A stretch of DNA of 64,000 bases from assembly GCF_024580145.1 (NCBI RefSeq), contig NZ_JANINI010000009.1:62001-126000 (forward strand). Reading direction: 5' to 3'. The translations under genes and the position numbers were made by a program. The notes beneath the pieces were generated by a model, which saw only the letters and a program-made list of their open reading frames with translations, had not been told where the DNA came from and did no database searches. Below, one piece after another: positions 23,077 through 31,846 of the stretch. Position 1 is the stretch's first letter, and every line of letters begins with the position of its first letter. Source of the stretch: Methyloversatilis sp. XJ19-49. Lineage in GTDB: Bacteria > Pseudomonadota > Gammaproteobacteria > Burkholderiales > Rhodocyclaceae.

Positions 23077-26000
23077 TGTGCTGAGCCTTCGTAATGATTA
23101 CTTCGTTCAGGGCACGACCATCCGGCCACTGACGGTAGCCGCGCGATTTCAACCATTCGATGGCCTCGGCCACCTCTTTCTTGCTCGCCAGCACTATCTT
23201 GTCCAGGTCGTCGAAAACCGACATCCCATTCTTGAAGATCGTTTCGTTCGAGCCGTGGATCGCAGCTGTGCGAAAGCTGTCGACTGTCTGACCGGAGCGG
23301 TTGGCTTCCATGCGTTCCGGCCTGGTGTCACCGAACATGTCCGAGTTGTAGGTGATGGCATCCATCCGGCGCAACGCTGTTGCTTTCCAATAGACACCAG
23401 TGCCTGTCGAGCCGGAAGTGCGTCGAGCAATTCGCGTGAAGTGGTACTCCCCGCCACCGGTTTGCAAGTCTGAGACAACCGAGGAGCCCGACAAAGCAAC
23501 GCCGCGACGCACGCGGTCAGTCAGGCTTGCAAACATACCTCCGCCTTCAATGATCGGCTTCAGTCGTTCGAAAACGTCCTTTCCTGCGTCTCGTCCGAGC
23601 CCTTGCGGGTTGTGGTAGAGGACGTAGTCGCGCTGGAATTGCTGGAATTCTGGTCCGTCGAGGTCGGGACGCAGCTGGTACGCGCGGCCATGACCGAATG
23701 CCTGCCGCACGCCCTCGATCGTCTTCCAGCCGTCCGTGCGCTCGATATCGACACCGGTGGCTGCCTTCAACAGTTCGAGCTTCAGCCGCACGCCCTCGGC
23801 TCCTTTGTCGACGATCGCAGCGTACTGTCGGCGCGCCGTGGCGTCCCTGATGATTCGCAGGCGAGCGAGCTTGTTGAGGTAGAGGTGCTGACGATCCACT
23901 TCGGTGGATCTGCTCGAGTTGATACGGGACGCGTCCAGAGCTTCGAAGATCCTCCCCGTCGACGTGATGCTGCGGCCGGGCGCATCGATCTGGATGGTGC
24001 CCTGCATGGCATACGCGACGGTGTTCGTCGGTGGGAAGAAGCTGACCCGCGTTCCGTCCGGAAGCTCCGCCTCGTAGTAGGAAAGCACACCGTGCGCGGA
24101 TCCGATCTCGTCGGTTTCCCGCGCGAAGCTGCGGTCGAACTGATTGATCCGGTAGGCGTACCCGCCGCTCACCTTTCGCCAAGCGAGCGCTTCGGCGCTC
24201 TGCTCGACTGACCGGGCGAACGACAGCTCTTCTGGGAAAACTGCAGTGGGGAATGCGACCTGCAAGCGCTCTGGCACTCGGTTCAGTTCTACGCGTGACG
24301 CGAGGGTGCCGCGCCAGTCAGACAGCAGCTGGATCATCAGCCGGATCTTGTCGGGTTCAGAGGCAACGCTTGCCGCTCTCTCAAGATCTCGAATTGCATC
24401 GCCTACCAGCCGGTCGGCTGCCGACATCTTCTCCACGACGCGATCGTCGATCGGCATTCCCTTGTCGGCGCGGTGATTGATCGACTTCGCCACCGCAAGC
24501 ATCGCGTCGCGGGCAGCGCCGATCTGGACGGTGATTCCAGCGCCCGACGCTTCCTTGATCCGGTTCAGCAGATCCTCGGACGCCGACGTGGCCAGCTTCA
24601 GCCACCCGCGCGTGGTGTCCGATCCGTCTGCGCGCTTGAAGGTATGCACCACGACCATGTGATCCTCGATCTGGTCGGCGTCGGTGCTCATTCCGTAGCC
24701 GTTCACCCGGCTATCCTCGATCGCGCGCTGCTCGCCTGCGGTCACACGATCAGATGCTGGCGGCTCCATTTCGGCGCGGCCGTTCAGCTGCGCAGCTCGG
24801 CGAGCAGCTTCGGGATAGCGCTTGGCCAACGTGCGCTTGCGGGCGATCAGCATGTCGGCCAAGGCGGTGCGCTCGGCCTTGTCGCGCGGCCCGTTCTGTT
24901 CGACCAGCTGGAGGATTGCCTGGTCGTCTGTCTGCAGCACGCGCACGACTCCCGCTTCGATCTGCTCGGGCGTGAGCCGGCCGAAGACAGCGCGCGCGTT
25001 CGCATTCTTGGTCGCGTCGCGAAGCGTCTCGATCTCGGTGACCTGGTCATCCCAGCCGGCGCCCTTCAGGCCGCCCTGGGCACGGTACCGCAGGGCGCCG
25101 CCGGTATCGACGCGCACCGCACGCGCGCCCTTGATCAGCAGATTGTCGAAGCCCAGCCCGATGACGTCCCAGTTCGCCAGCCATGCGTCGACGGCGAAGC
25201 CTTCTGCAGTGCCAGCAGTGGTGGCCAGCTTCTCCGGCGTTGCCTTGCTGAGCCCATCGACGATTCGAGAGGCTACTGTTGCCCGGCCCTCGAACTGCAC
25301 GAAATGCAGCTCGGGCACCTCGACGCCGGCCAGTTCGTAGAGCTTGCCGGCCAGCACTTCGTTGCGGGCAATGTCCTCGGACGCGGGCTGCTTGAGATAC
25401 CACTGCAAGCCGGTGTCGGTGTCCAGGTACAGACCGCCGGGGTTGCTGCCTCGCTGCTCGCCGATCTTGGTGAGGGTACGCAGGTTCGGCGGCGTGCCGC
25501 TGGCCAGCGATGCGGATTGCTCAGCCGCCTTGGCTTGCGCGGCAGCCTGCAGCGCGGCCTTCTCCACGTCGATCTTCGACAGGAAATCTGCCTGCTGCGC
25601 CTCGTCCAGGCTGTTGAACGCCTTCACAAGCGCCGGTGATGGAGTCTTGCCGGCGAGGACTGCCTTCTTGTACCCGCTCAGGTTGGCCGACAGCTTCTTC
25701 GCCGCCTGGATCTCGGCGGCCTTGGCCTTCACGGATGCCAGCTGCTCTACCGGCGTCAGATCTTCGAGCACGCCCGACTTCGTGAGCTGCGATAGCGCCG
25801 CCTGCTGGGTCTTCAGTCCGCTGACCTCGGCGGTGCCTGCCTTGATCGAATCGATGGCCGACTGAGCGGCCGCCTGCTTCGCCTTTTCAGCAGCCATCGC
25901 CTGCGCGCGCTTCAGAGCGGCTTGCGCTTCAGCATTGGCGAGCGCTGCCTGCGCCTCTGCCGTTGCCTTGGCGATCTCTGCTGCCTGGGACGCCTTGTCG

Positions 26001-26848
26001 ACGCTCGATGCCGCTGCTTCGCGCATGCTCGCAGGCAGGCGCGCGACCTTCTCGCCGAGCAACTGCTTCAGGTCGTTCAGATACGAACGACCCACGTTGT
26101 AGTTGAAGCCCGGGTCGATACCCTGTGGGATCACTTCAACCGCACCGGTGCGCGGGTTCTTCCACTGGTAGTTGCCGTCGGAGGGGGCCTGCTGGTCGAT
26201 GCTGAGCCCGAGCGCTTCCGCTTCTTCCGCGGTCAGCTGGATGACGCCGCACCTGCAGTTCCAGCCGTTCGGCGGGTAGTGCGTTGCCCACCATCTGTGG
26301 TTTGCCGGCAGCAGCTTGCGGTCCCACGACCGGTGCAGCGGCCGTGTGCGGAAGTCGTCGACCGCGTCGTACATCAGGAAGGGGGCGATGTCAGCTTGCG
26401 CCTCGATCTGTCGCCATTGCCCGGCCGCATAGGCGCTCTGCATGTTCGTTCGGAAGATCGTTTCCAGGCGCGAAGGGGTGCCGAGCCGCGCGCTCACCTT
26501 CTCGCCGGTCAGAGGATCCACGACATCCTTTCGGCCCCACCAGCCGGCTGCCTGCAGAGTTGGCATCAGCTGACTGGACCAGTCCTTGAAGGTCATGCCG
26601 TTGGCCAGCGCGTCCTCGAGGCTGCCGCGCACCTGAGCCAGCAGATCCACGTCCATCATCTTGGCGACGGTGAACGCATGCTGGTTCGCCTCGGCGGTCA
26701 TGTCGGCGTAGCTGAACGACGGCTGCAGACCCTTCGACTGGAAGTAGCCAATCGCTTCCTCGGGTGGCAGATCGAACGAAGCCGCGATCGGTGCTTCCAG
26801 GAACGACAGGATGGATGCGGCGTCCGCCGCTCGGCGATACCTACGCAT
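23063..26848 (-). CDS. Mu F-like minor head protein fused to a kinase-like domain and large C-terminal effector region
   Basis: 1261 residues. Residues ~1-260 are the phage head morphogenesis (Mu F/SPP1 gp7) domain, with the conserved R-T-x-x-Q-SAY, RPLHRSWD and PPNGWNCRCGV. Residues ~270-450 are Ala/Lys/Glu coiled coil. Residues ~465-640 look like a HipA/PI-kinase-type fold: GLYLDTDTG, Lys in WYLKQP (486), Glu in RNEVLAGKLYE (497), then D561, N569 and D581 in NWD...FDN...VRVDTGG. The remaining ~600 residues are unassigned and include SSVVSDLQTGGGEYHFT and GVYWKATALRRMDAITY. Usual family members are about 400 residues, so this is a 'polyvalent' version that might travel in the virion. Enzyme activity is inferred. 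Confidence 0.7.
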   Translation of the reverse strand: MRRYRRAADAASILSFLEAPIAASFDLPPEEAIGYFQSKGLQPSFSYADMTAEANQHAFTVAKMMDVDLLAQVRGSLEDALANGMTFKDWSSQLMPTLQAAGWWGRKDVVDPLTGEKVSARLGTPSRLETIFRTNMQSAYAAGQWRQIEAQADIAPFLMYDAVDDFRTRPLHRSWDRKLLPANHRWWATHYPPNGWNCRCGVIQLTAEEAEALGLSIDQQAPSDGNYQWKNPRTGAVEVIPQGIDPGFNYNVGRSYLNDLKQLLGEKVARLPASMREAAASSVDKASQAAEIAKATAEAQAALANAEAQAALKRAQAMAAEKAKQAAAQSAIDSIKAGTAEVSGLKTQQAALSQLTKSGVLEDLTPVEQLASVKAKAAEIQAAKKLSANLSGYKKAVLAGKTPSPALVKAFNSLDEAQQADFLSKIDVEKAALQAAAQAKAAEQSASLASGTPPNLRTLTKIGEQRGSNPGGLYLDTDTGLQWYLKQPASEDIARNEVLAGKLYELAGVEVPELHFVQFEGRATVASRIVDGLSKATPEKLATTAGTAEGFAVDAWLANWDVIGLGFDNLLIKGARAVRVDTGGALRYRAQGGLKGAGWDDQVTEIETLRDATKNANARAVFGRLTPEQIEAGVVRVLQTDDQAILQLVEQNGPRDKAERTALADMLIARKRTLAKRYPEAARRAAQLNGRAEMEPPASDRVTAGEQRAIEDSRVNGYGMSTDADQIEDHMVVVHTFKRADGSDTTRGWLKLATSASEDLLNRIKEASGAGITVQIGAARDAMLAVAKSINHRADKGMPIDDRVVEKMSAADRLVGDAIRDLERAASVASEPDKIRLMIQLLSDWRGTLASRVELNRVPERLQVAFPTAVFPEELSFARSVEQSAEALAWRKVSGGYAYRINQFDRSFARETDEIGSAHGVLSYYEAELPDGTRVSFFPPTNTVAYAMQGTIQIDAPGRSITSTGRIFEALDASRINSSRSTEVDRQHLYLNKLARLRIIRDATARRQYAAIVDKGAEGVRLKLELLKAATGVDIERTDGWKTIEGVRQAFGHGRAYQLRPDLDGPEFQQFQRDYVLYHNPQGLGRDAGKDVFERLKPIIEGGGMFASLTDRVRRGVALSGSSVVSDLQTGGGEYHFTRIARRTSGSTGTGVYWKATALRRMDAITYNSDMFGDTRPERMEANRSGQTVDSFRTAAIHGSNETIFKNGMSVFDDLDKIVLASKKEVAEAIEWLKSRGYRQWPDGRALNEVIITKAQHNADS

Positions 26849-28409
26849 CAGAGCGCTGCGCGCGGAACGCCCCGAGCATGCGCGAGAAGATCGACGCGCG
26901 CGTCACCTTGTCCAGTGCTTCGGGCGCCGGCATCTCTGCTGCCATTTCGTCTATCCGCCGGCGGAAGGTTTCGAAATCCTCGCTGTACTGCAGCGCGTCG
27001 ATCAGCGCGCCGACTCGTCGGCCAATGATCGTGTCGTACTGCTGCGCGAACTGCACTGCCGCCTCGACGATTGCGTCCTGGTCGCCACGGCGCGCGGACA
27101 TCAGCGCGGCGAGCGCCGCGGTCTCGGCGAAGTCTTGAGCCTGCGGTGGCTGCTGATCGCCGGGCTGACGCGGCACGGCGCCGGGCATTGCGGGCAGCTG
27201 GGGCGGGGGGGCCTTCTTCTTCCAGCCTTCGCCGTAGGTCTCGGTGATGTAGTTCTCGTCCGGCTCGAAGCCCAGCGCGTGGATCTTCGTGTCGCGCTCG
27301 GCGCGTGTGTTCAAGTCCTCAGCGGGCTCGACCTTCCGATACACGCGCGGGGCCGCTACACCCGGGAAGTTCCAGTCCATCCACCAGCGGACTACCTGAC
27401 GATTGAAGCTTTCGCAGATCAGATCCGCATCGGCTTTCACGACGTCGTCGCGCACTGACTTCTGGGTGTCGTCGCTGCCGAGCTTGCCGGGCGTGCCTTC
27501 GGTGCTGGCCGTCTGCGACAGCACGACCTTCGCGATCGCCTTGTCCATGTACTCGCACATGCTCGAGTAGTCCGCTGTGCCGCTCCGCGTGGCCTCGAGC
27601 AGATCGATAATCAGGTTGTCCGGGATGACCACGCCGCTGTCGGTGGCGATCGAATCCAGCACCTTTTTCGCTTCTGCGATCGTCTTCGGGTCGTCCATCA
27701 TGCCGGCCGGTACCGTTGCCCGCGCCGTCGGCTGCCCGAACCGCTCCAGGAAGACCAGCCAGAACTTCACGCCATTGCGCTTGAAGAACACCGGCCAGTA
27801 GATCGAGTGCGCCAGGCCGAGGCCGTACGGGTCGTCGTGGCTGTCGCCGCCCGCGTTCATCGTCCAGAACTTGCGCTCGGGCATCTGCTCGAGCGTGGCG
27901 CCGTCACGCAGAAGGTAGAGCGCGCCGCTGTGGCCGAAGCGGAATCGCGCCCGGTCGCGCACCTTCACGTCGGCGATCTGCACGCGGCCATTTCCCGGTG
28001 CCCACATCACCTCGCCGATGCCCCACCCGTAGAACACGCTGAATAGCGCCTTGTCGGTGATGTCATCCCATCGCATGGCTTTGAGGTCTTCTCGCAACGC
28101 TTCTGCGGCTTCCTCTGCTCGGCTGTCCTCAGCGCCTGGTTCGACAACCCACTCTTTCGCCCACACAGCCGTACGCCGCTGCTGCAGCGTGCTCCGGACC
28201 TGGTCATCGCGCAGCAGCTCCTTGTAGATCTGCAGCTGGCCGATGCCGCCGCCCTTCGTCTGGATGATGGTGTCGGTCGGCGCGAGCACGTCCATGAAGC
28301 CGTTGATCCGGCTGCCGACGCGAGAGAACGCGCCAAGGTGATCCGGCTTCGCAAGCTCCTGAGATTCAGGTTTCGCGGGCTTCGGTGCCGTGGTCGCTGT
28401 GTCTGCCAT
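26841..28409 (-). CDS. Mu gp29-like portal protein (DUF935)
   Basis: 522 residues. GGGIGQLQIYKELLRDDQVRSTLQQRRTAV, KEWVVEPGAEDSRAEEAAE, and the segment around MWAPGNGRVQIADVKVRDRARFRF are typical of DUF935 portals. It lies between large terminase and the F-like minor head gene, as in Mu. The dodecameric portal forms the DNA entry and exit channel. The C-terminus carries a long Pro/Gln linker (PPPQLPAMPGAVPRQPGDQQPP). Confidence 0.88.
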   Translation of the reverse strand: MADTATTAPKPAKPESQELAKPDHLGAFSRVGSRINGFMDVLAPTDTIIQTKGGGIGQLQIYKELLRDDQVRSTLQQRRTAVWAKEWVVEPGAEDSRAEEAAEALREDLKAMRWDDITDKALFSVFYGWGIGEVMWAPGNGRVQIADVKVRDRARFRFGHSGALYLLRDGATLEQMPERKFWTMNAGGDSHDDPYGLGLAHSIYWPVFFKRNGVKFWLVFLERFGQPTARATVPAGMMDDPKTIAEAKKVLDSIATDSGVVIPDNLIIDLLEATRSGTADYSSMCEYMDKAIAKVVLSQTASTEGTPGKLGSDDTQKSVRDDVVKADADLICESFNRQVVRWWMDWNFPGVAAPRVYRKVEPAEDLNTRAERDTKIHALGFEPDENYITETYGEGWKKKAPPPQLPAMPGAVPRQPGDQQPPQAQDFAETAALAALMSARRGDQDAIVEAAVQFAQQYDTIIGRRVGALIDALQYSEDFETFRRRIDEMAAEMPAPEALDKVTRASIFSRMLGAFRAQRSDA

Positions 28410-28412
28410 GTC

Positions 28413-29984
28413 TCAATACCCCGATGTTTCGGCGCTCGCGCGCCTGGTGGTTGTGTAGCCGCCGGTGCGGTTCATTTCGGCCAGTGCCACTGCGGATTCG
28501 CGAGGGCCTGTCGATGCGCTGCTGATCGTGAAGGTCCAGTTCTCGACCCATTTCAGGAACTGCGTCAGCTGATCAACCTGGTCGTCGTGCGTGGCCAGCG
28601 GAAAGGAGAAGAATTCCCGCTCGAAGTCGGCAAGCCAAGGTGCAGATTCCGGCAAGTGCACAAGCCCGGCCTCTGTTGTCGGGCTGACGTCGTCGGCACG
28701 GAAGAGCTTCGACCCGCACGGCTCGATGGCGATGACGGGGATGCTGGTGCTCGATCGCAGATCCTGGATAAGGCTGGTGCCGCTGCCCTTGTCCTCGATG
28801 AGCACGGCGCGCGGGTTGTCGCGCTTGGCGTAGGCGATGACCTTCCGCTTCAGATCCGGGTACTCCAGACGCTCCGCTGTGACCTCGGCGAGGTAATAGC
28901 CCTGCACACCGCGGCCGAGCCGATACACGCCGCCGGCGGTCGGATCGTTGCGTTCGCCGTCCTTCTGCGCGGTGTCCCAGCTGTGGACGCAGACGTCCGC
29001 GGCCGCCGGGATCGCGCCGTAGCGATCGCGGAACCACTGGCGCTTGAACGTGCCGCCTTCGCCTGGAGCGGGTCGCTGCTGGAAGAGCGCCGACCACGTG
29101 CGTGCGTTGCGCATGAACGGTGACCAGTGATCGGTACCGAACCACTCCGGCCAGATGAACTCGCCAGGCTTTCGGCCCAATGGATCATCCCAGCGCTCGC
29201 ACTGCGCCGGCAGGCACAGAACCTCCCAGTCGTCGCCGTCATTGCAGCGGATCAGGCCGCTGCGCCCGTCGTAGCCCTTCGGGAGAAGCCGGCCGGCGAT
29301 GTCGTCTTCGTGCCAGCGTGTCTGCACGATCACCACGAAGCCACCCGGGATCAAGCGCGTCAGCAGGTCGTCGTTGAAAGCGTCCCACGTCGTCTGCCGG
29401 ATCGTCTCGCTGTCGGCTTGCTGGCGGCCCTTGATCGGATCGTCGACGAAGATGCCGTGCGCGCGGTTGCCGGTGATGCCAGACAGAATGCCGCCGGCCA
29501 GATATTCGGATCCGTTGGTCAGCGCCCATTCATGCGCGGCGCTCGTGCTGGTGCTGATCGTGCAGCCGAACAGGGAGGCGAAGCTGGGCGAGCGCGCGAT
29601 CTGGCGGGCACGTCGGCCGAGGCGACGGGCAAGCGGTGTCGCGTAGCTGGCCAGGATGAAACGGCGTTCGCGCTGCTGCGCCATCAGGTAGGCCGGCGCG
29701 ACCACGCTGCAGTACGTGCTCTTCGCGCTGCCCGGCGGCATGAAGACCATCAGCCGGCCGCGGTGCTTCTTCGCCGTGCGCTCGATGGCCTGCAGTAGCA
29801 AAAGGTGGTGAAGGGCGAGGCCCGTTTCCACCGGCAGGAACAGCCAGTCGTCTGCGTCCTCGTCTTCGCTGACCGGCTTGCCGGGTATCTCGATCGCCTG
29901 AGAGAACCCGACCAGACTGTCCCGGCCGCGCCGACGGCGCAGCAGCTCAGCGGCCGCCGCTTGCGGCGACAGCGGCGAGCTCAT
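28413..29984 (-). CDS. Terminase large subunit
   Basis: ATPase half: Walker A MPPGSAKST and Walker B GIFVDDP, with a following motif RWHEDDIAGRLLP. Nuclease half: SWDTAQKDGER, AVLIEDKGSGTSL and ATHDDQVDQLTQF give the acidic RNase H-like triad. I chose ATG 29984 (about 523 aa). A TTG at 30056 would extend it 24 residues, with a 110-bp overlap into the small subunit. It packages DNA into the prohead. The sequence class (Mu gp28-neighbouring 'phage terminase large subunit') suggests headful packaging, an inference. Confidence 0.9.
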   Translation of the reverse strand: MSSPLSPQAAAAELLRRRRGRDSLVGFSQAIEIPGKPVSEDEDADDWLFLPVETGLALHHLLLLQAIERTAKKHRGRLMVFMPPGSAKSTYCSVVAPAYLMAQQRERRFILASYATPLARRLGRRARQIARSPSFASLFGCTISTSTSAAHEWALTNGSEYLAGGILSGITGNRAHGIFVDDPIKGRQQADSETIRQTTWDAFNDDLLTRLIPGGFVVIVQTRWHEDDIAGRLLPKGYDGRSGLIRCNDGDDWEVLCLPAQCERWDDPLGRKPGEFIWPEWFGTDHWSPFMRNARTWSALFQQRPAPGEGGTFKRQWFRDRYGAIPAAADVCVHSWDTAQKDGERNDPTAGGVYRLGRGVQGYYLAEVTAERLEYPDLKRKVIAYAKRDNPRAVLIEDKGSGTSLIQDLRSSTSIPVIAIEPCGSKLFRADDVSPTTEAGLVHLPESAPWLADFEREFFSFPLATHDDQVDQLTQFLKWVENWTFTISSASTGPRESAVALAEMNRTGGYTTTRRASAETSGY

Positions 29985-30399
29985 CGTCAGTAAATTCTGC
30001 TGCGCTTCGGGTTTCTTGCTTGATCGGCGGGGCGTCGGGATCTCCACCCAGGCCAATGCGCTGCGGAGCGTCCAGCCCTTCGAGCCTCGCGCGGCGCTCC
30101 ATGATCTTCAGTATGCGATCGATTGCCGTTGCGTTGCCTTTGCGGGCCTTCTCCCAGAGGAAGCTCTGCAGGTCGTCGAGCCGCTGCATCTCCAGCGCGC
30201 GCAGCTGCTCCGCGGTCTGGCCGGTCTTCGTGCGCACCTCGAGCAGCTTCCTCTCGAAGATCTGGTGCGCACGCTGAGCGGTCACGCCCAGAGCGGCGCC
30301 GATCTTCTCGAACGTGGCGCCGCCCTTGCGCATTTCGAACACTTCGCTCTCACGCGCTGCACGTGTGGCCTTGCTCTTGCTGTTTGCCGCCCGCGTCAT
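29947..30399 (-). CDS. Probable terminase small subunit
   Basis: 150 residues. An N-terminal helix-turn-helix (FEMRKGGATFEKIGAALGVTAQRAHQIFERKL) could bind the packaging signal. A helical oligomerisation region (QRLDDLQSFLWEKARKGNATAIDRILKIMERRARL) follows. Directly upstream of, and overlapping, the large subunit. Confidence 0.75.
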   Translation of the reverse strand: MTRAANSKSKATRAARESEVFEMRKGGATFEKIGAALGVTAQRAHQIFERKLLEVRTKTGQTAEQLRALEMQRLDDLQSFLWEKARKGNATAIDRILKIMERRARLEGLDAPQRIGLGGDPDAPPIKQETRSAAEFTDDELAAVAASGGR

Positions 30400-30408
30400 T
30401 TCAAGTTC

Positions 30409-30804
30409 CTATGGATCAATGCTGCCGAACAGATCGGCAACACGAGAGTCGTCTGTCGATCCTTCCCTTGCCTGCATCTTGGCCAGCACGGCGTCGATGC
30501 CAGGGCGGGTGAGTCCCCACCGGTGCGACAGCCTCAGCACGCTGGCGCCGTCCTTCCATTCCTTGAAGATCAGTTCGTTGCGAAGGTCGATGGTGGCGTT
30601 TCGCTCGATCGGCAGTGAAAGGGTGCAGCAGGGGAATTCGGCGCTGAGCTTCTGGGCTGCCTCGAACCCGATGGCGAATGCGATCGGATGCTCGCGGCCG
30701 ATGCTCTCGGGCACGTACAGGTCGCGGCCTCCCCAGCGGGAAACGAGTTCCAGGCACGCCGGCAGGCCGATCACATCCGCGATTTCCCTGAGCACTTTCT
30801 GCAT
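30409..30804 (-). CDS. Mor-family transcription activator
   Basis: 131 residues. The C-terminal helix-turn-helix RNELIFKEWKDGASVLRLSHRWGLTRPGI and the upstream REHPIAFAIGFEAAQKL region fit the Mor/C family of Mu, which activates middle or late promoters with host RNA polymerase. Its place just upstream of the terminase genes suggests that it switches on the packaging-head-tail-lysis block. The gap to terS is only 9 bp, so the target promoter may lie upstream of Mor itself or further downstream. Confidence 0.82.
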   Translation of the reverse strand: MQKVLREIADVIGLPACLELVSRWGGRDLYVPESIGREHPIAFAIGFEAAQKLSAEFPCCTLSLPIERNATIDLRNELIFKEWKDGASVLRLSHRWGLTRPGIDAVLAKMQAREGSTDDSRVADLFGSIDP

Positions 30805-30807
30805 GGT

Positions 30808-31389
30808 TCAGCCTCCCGGTCCAATCTCTCGGATCAGCACGTCGACGCCGGGAACGTTGCTGTAGCGCTTCTGCTTCTGGACCGAGACGACCTGAACGTC
30901 GTCCTTCCACACCACACCGTTCAGGCCGTCGAAGATCGCCTTTTCGACGTTGTCGATGTCGGGCTTCTTCGTCGGATGGACCTTGCCGTCCAGCGCCATC
31001 AACCGCTTGCGGTTCGACCAGCTGGAGGGCACAGGCAGGCGGATGTCGAGATTCACGAAGACCGCGCCCTCGATCAGCGGTCGTCCGGCCATTGCGGCAT
31101 GCCCGCTGTGTGCGACAAGTCCTTCGTAGTTCGCCGTCTTCTCGGGCGTGTAGAGCTGCGCGAACTTGCCGCCGCGGCTGGCGACCTTGGGGCGGCCTTT
31201 GCCTACGGGCGTGCCGGGCACGACGAACTCGACGACTTTTTTCGCTCCAGCCAGCGTGCATTCACGGCCTCGCGAAGCTTCTCCGCCTCGGTCAGAGACA
31301 GCGCTTCGTACTGCGCTTGTCGCGCATGCCGCGGCAGATTCGAAACCCAGCGCACCTTGCATTCCCAGCACTCCGTCATTCGGTACCAT
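30808..31389 (-). CDS. rusA: RusA-family Holliday junction resolvase
   Basis: The RusA core starts at VVEFVVPGTPVGKGRPKV and contains KPDIDNVEKAIFDGLNGVVWKDDVQV, with the catalytic Asp cluster (DIDN...KDD). It resolves recombination or replication branches before packaging. The start is uncertain. The only in-frame ATG with a perfect site (GGAGGTGA, 6-nt gap) is at 31389, but that adds ~50 residues of unprotein-like sequence over a different reading frame. Alternatively the core is reached by -1 frameshifting from the small CxxC gene at a canonical A AAA AAG site (31236-31242), giving a fused protein. Confidence 0.8.
   Translation of the reverse strand: MVPNDGVLGMQGALGFESAAACATSAVRSAVSDRGGEASRGRECTLAGAKKVVEFVVPGTPVGKGRPKVASRGGKFAQLYTPEKTANYEGLVAHSGHAAMAGRPLIEGAVFVNLDIRLPVPSSWSNRKRLMALDGKVHPTKKPDIDNVEKAIFDGLNGVVWKDDVQVVSVQKQKRYSNVPGVDVLIREIGPGG
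31203..31379 (-). CDS. Small CxxC protein, possible N-terminal partner of RusA through frameshifting
   Basis: 58 residues if unshifted: MTECWECKVRWVSNLPRHAR, then a basic helix (QAQYEALSLTEAEKLREAVNARWLERKK) and a Ser run. The N-terminal CWEC could be half of a zinc ribbon. Codon use looks more protein-like than the overlapping RusA-frame extension. The slippery heptamer lies at its penultimate Lys-Lys codons, exactly -1 to RusA. The ATG lies 16 nt from the GGAGGTGA site, longer than usual. Confidence 0.55.
   Translation of the reverse strand: MTECWECKVRWVSNLPRHARQAQYEALSLTEAEKLREAVNARWLERKKSSSSSCPARP
31236..31242 (-). promoter_or_regulatory. Candidate -1 slippery heptamer A AAA AAG before RusA
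   Basis: Codons CGA AAA AAG (Arg-Lys-Lys) in the CxxC frame give A AAA AAG in X XXY YYZ phase. RusA is in the -1 frame and its conserved core begins at the next codons (Val-Val-Glu-Phe). A GGAG lies just upstream, and a 5-bp stem CGTGC-CCG-GCACG begins 13 nt downstream. Confidence 0.6.
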
Positions 31390-31435
31390 CCTGACTCACC
31401 TCCGTTTTGTTCCGCCCTTGCGCAGCAGTCGCACG

Positions 31436-31846
31436 TCACGCTGCCGTCATTCTTCGAATCAATGCCTGCACCTCGGCCATGTTGCGCTGACGTGCCGGGG
31501 CGTCCGGGTGCGGCGCCTTGAGGAGCGGTGGCAGCCCGTTGGGCTGCTGACGGCAGAGCTCCAGAAACTCCGGCAAGGTCGGTGGCATCGTGCGGTGCCG
31601 GCAGGCGTCGATCGCCTTGGCGATGCGTTGCTGGCCATCCTTGTCGGCGAACCCGGAGAGCTCCATCGCCCACTGCGCCTTCGCCAGCAACATGCCCTTG
31701 TCTGCCTTGGCGCCGCCGGGCAGTTCCATCGTCTCGCCGGTTCGCCATCGGTCGAGCCAGAGCGAGCCGTACAGGCCCTGCAGGCGGTCGAACAGCCGGT
31801 CGACAAGCTTGGCGTCAAGGGGCGGGCGCTTCGATGTGCTGGACAT
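31436..31846 (-). CDS. Replication protein P-like helicase loader
   Basis: 136 residues from ATG 31846, with a strong site (GGAGGATCGACCG). The pattern LVDRLFDRLQGLYGSLWLDRW, WAMELSGFADKDGQQRIAKAIDACRHR, then MPPTLPEFLELCRQQP is typical of lambda P-like proteins. These recruit the host DnaB helicase to the phage origin complex. It overlaps the YdaU-like gene by 32 bp, as expected for an initiator/loader pair. Confidence 0.78.
   Translation of the reverse strand: MSSTSKRPPLDAKLVDRLFDRLQGLYGSLWLDRWRTGETMELPGGAKADKGMLLAKAQWAMELSGFADKDGQQRIAKAIDACRHRTMPPTLPEFLELCRQQPNGLPPLLKAPHPDAPARQRNMAEVQALIRRMTAA

Noticed and set aside
30409-30804. Full Mu-like transposable phage
   Set aside because: Mor and Mu head genes are present, but no MuA/MuB; ends are 49-bp tRNA-derived repeats, not a 5-bp target duplication, and a tyrosine integrase is present.
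31203-31389. Simple sequencing frameshift explaining the CxxC/RusA frame change
   Set aside because: Not excluded, but the A6 run is short and sits in the exact canonical heptamer phase with a downstream stem, which fits programmed frameshifting at least as well; kept as a finding instead.
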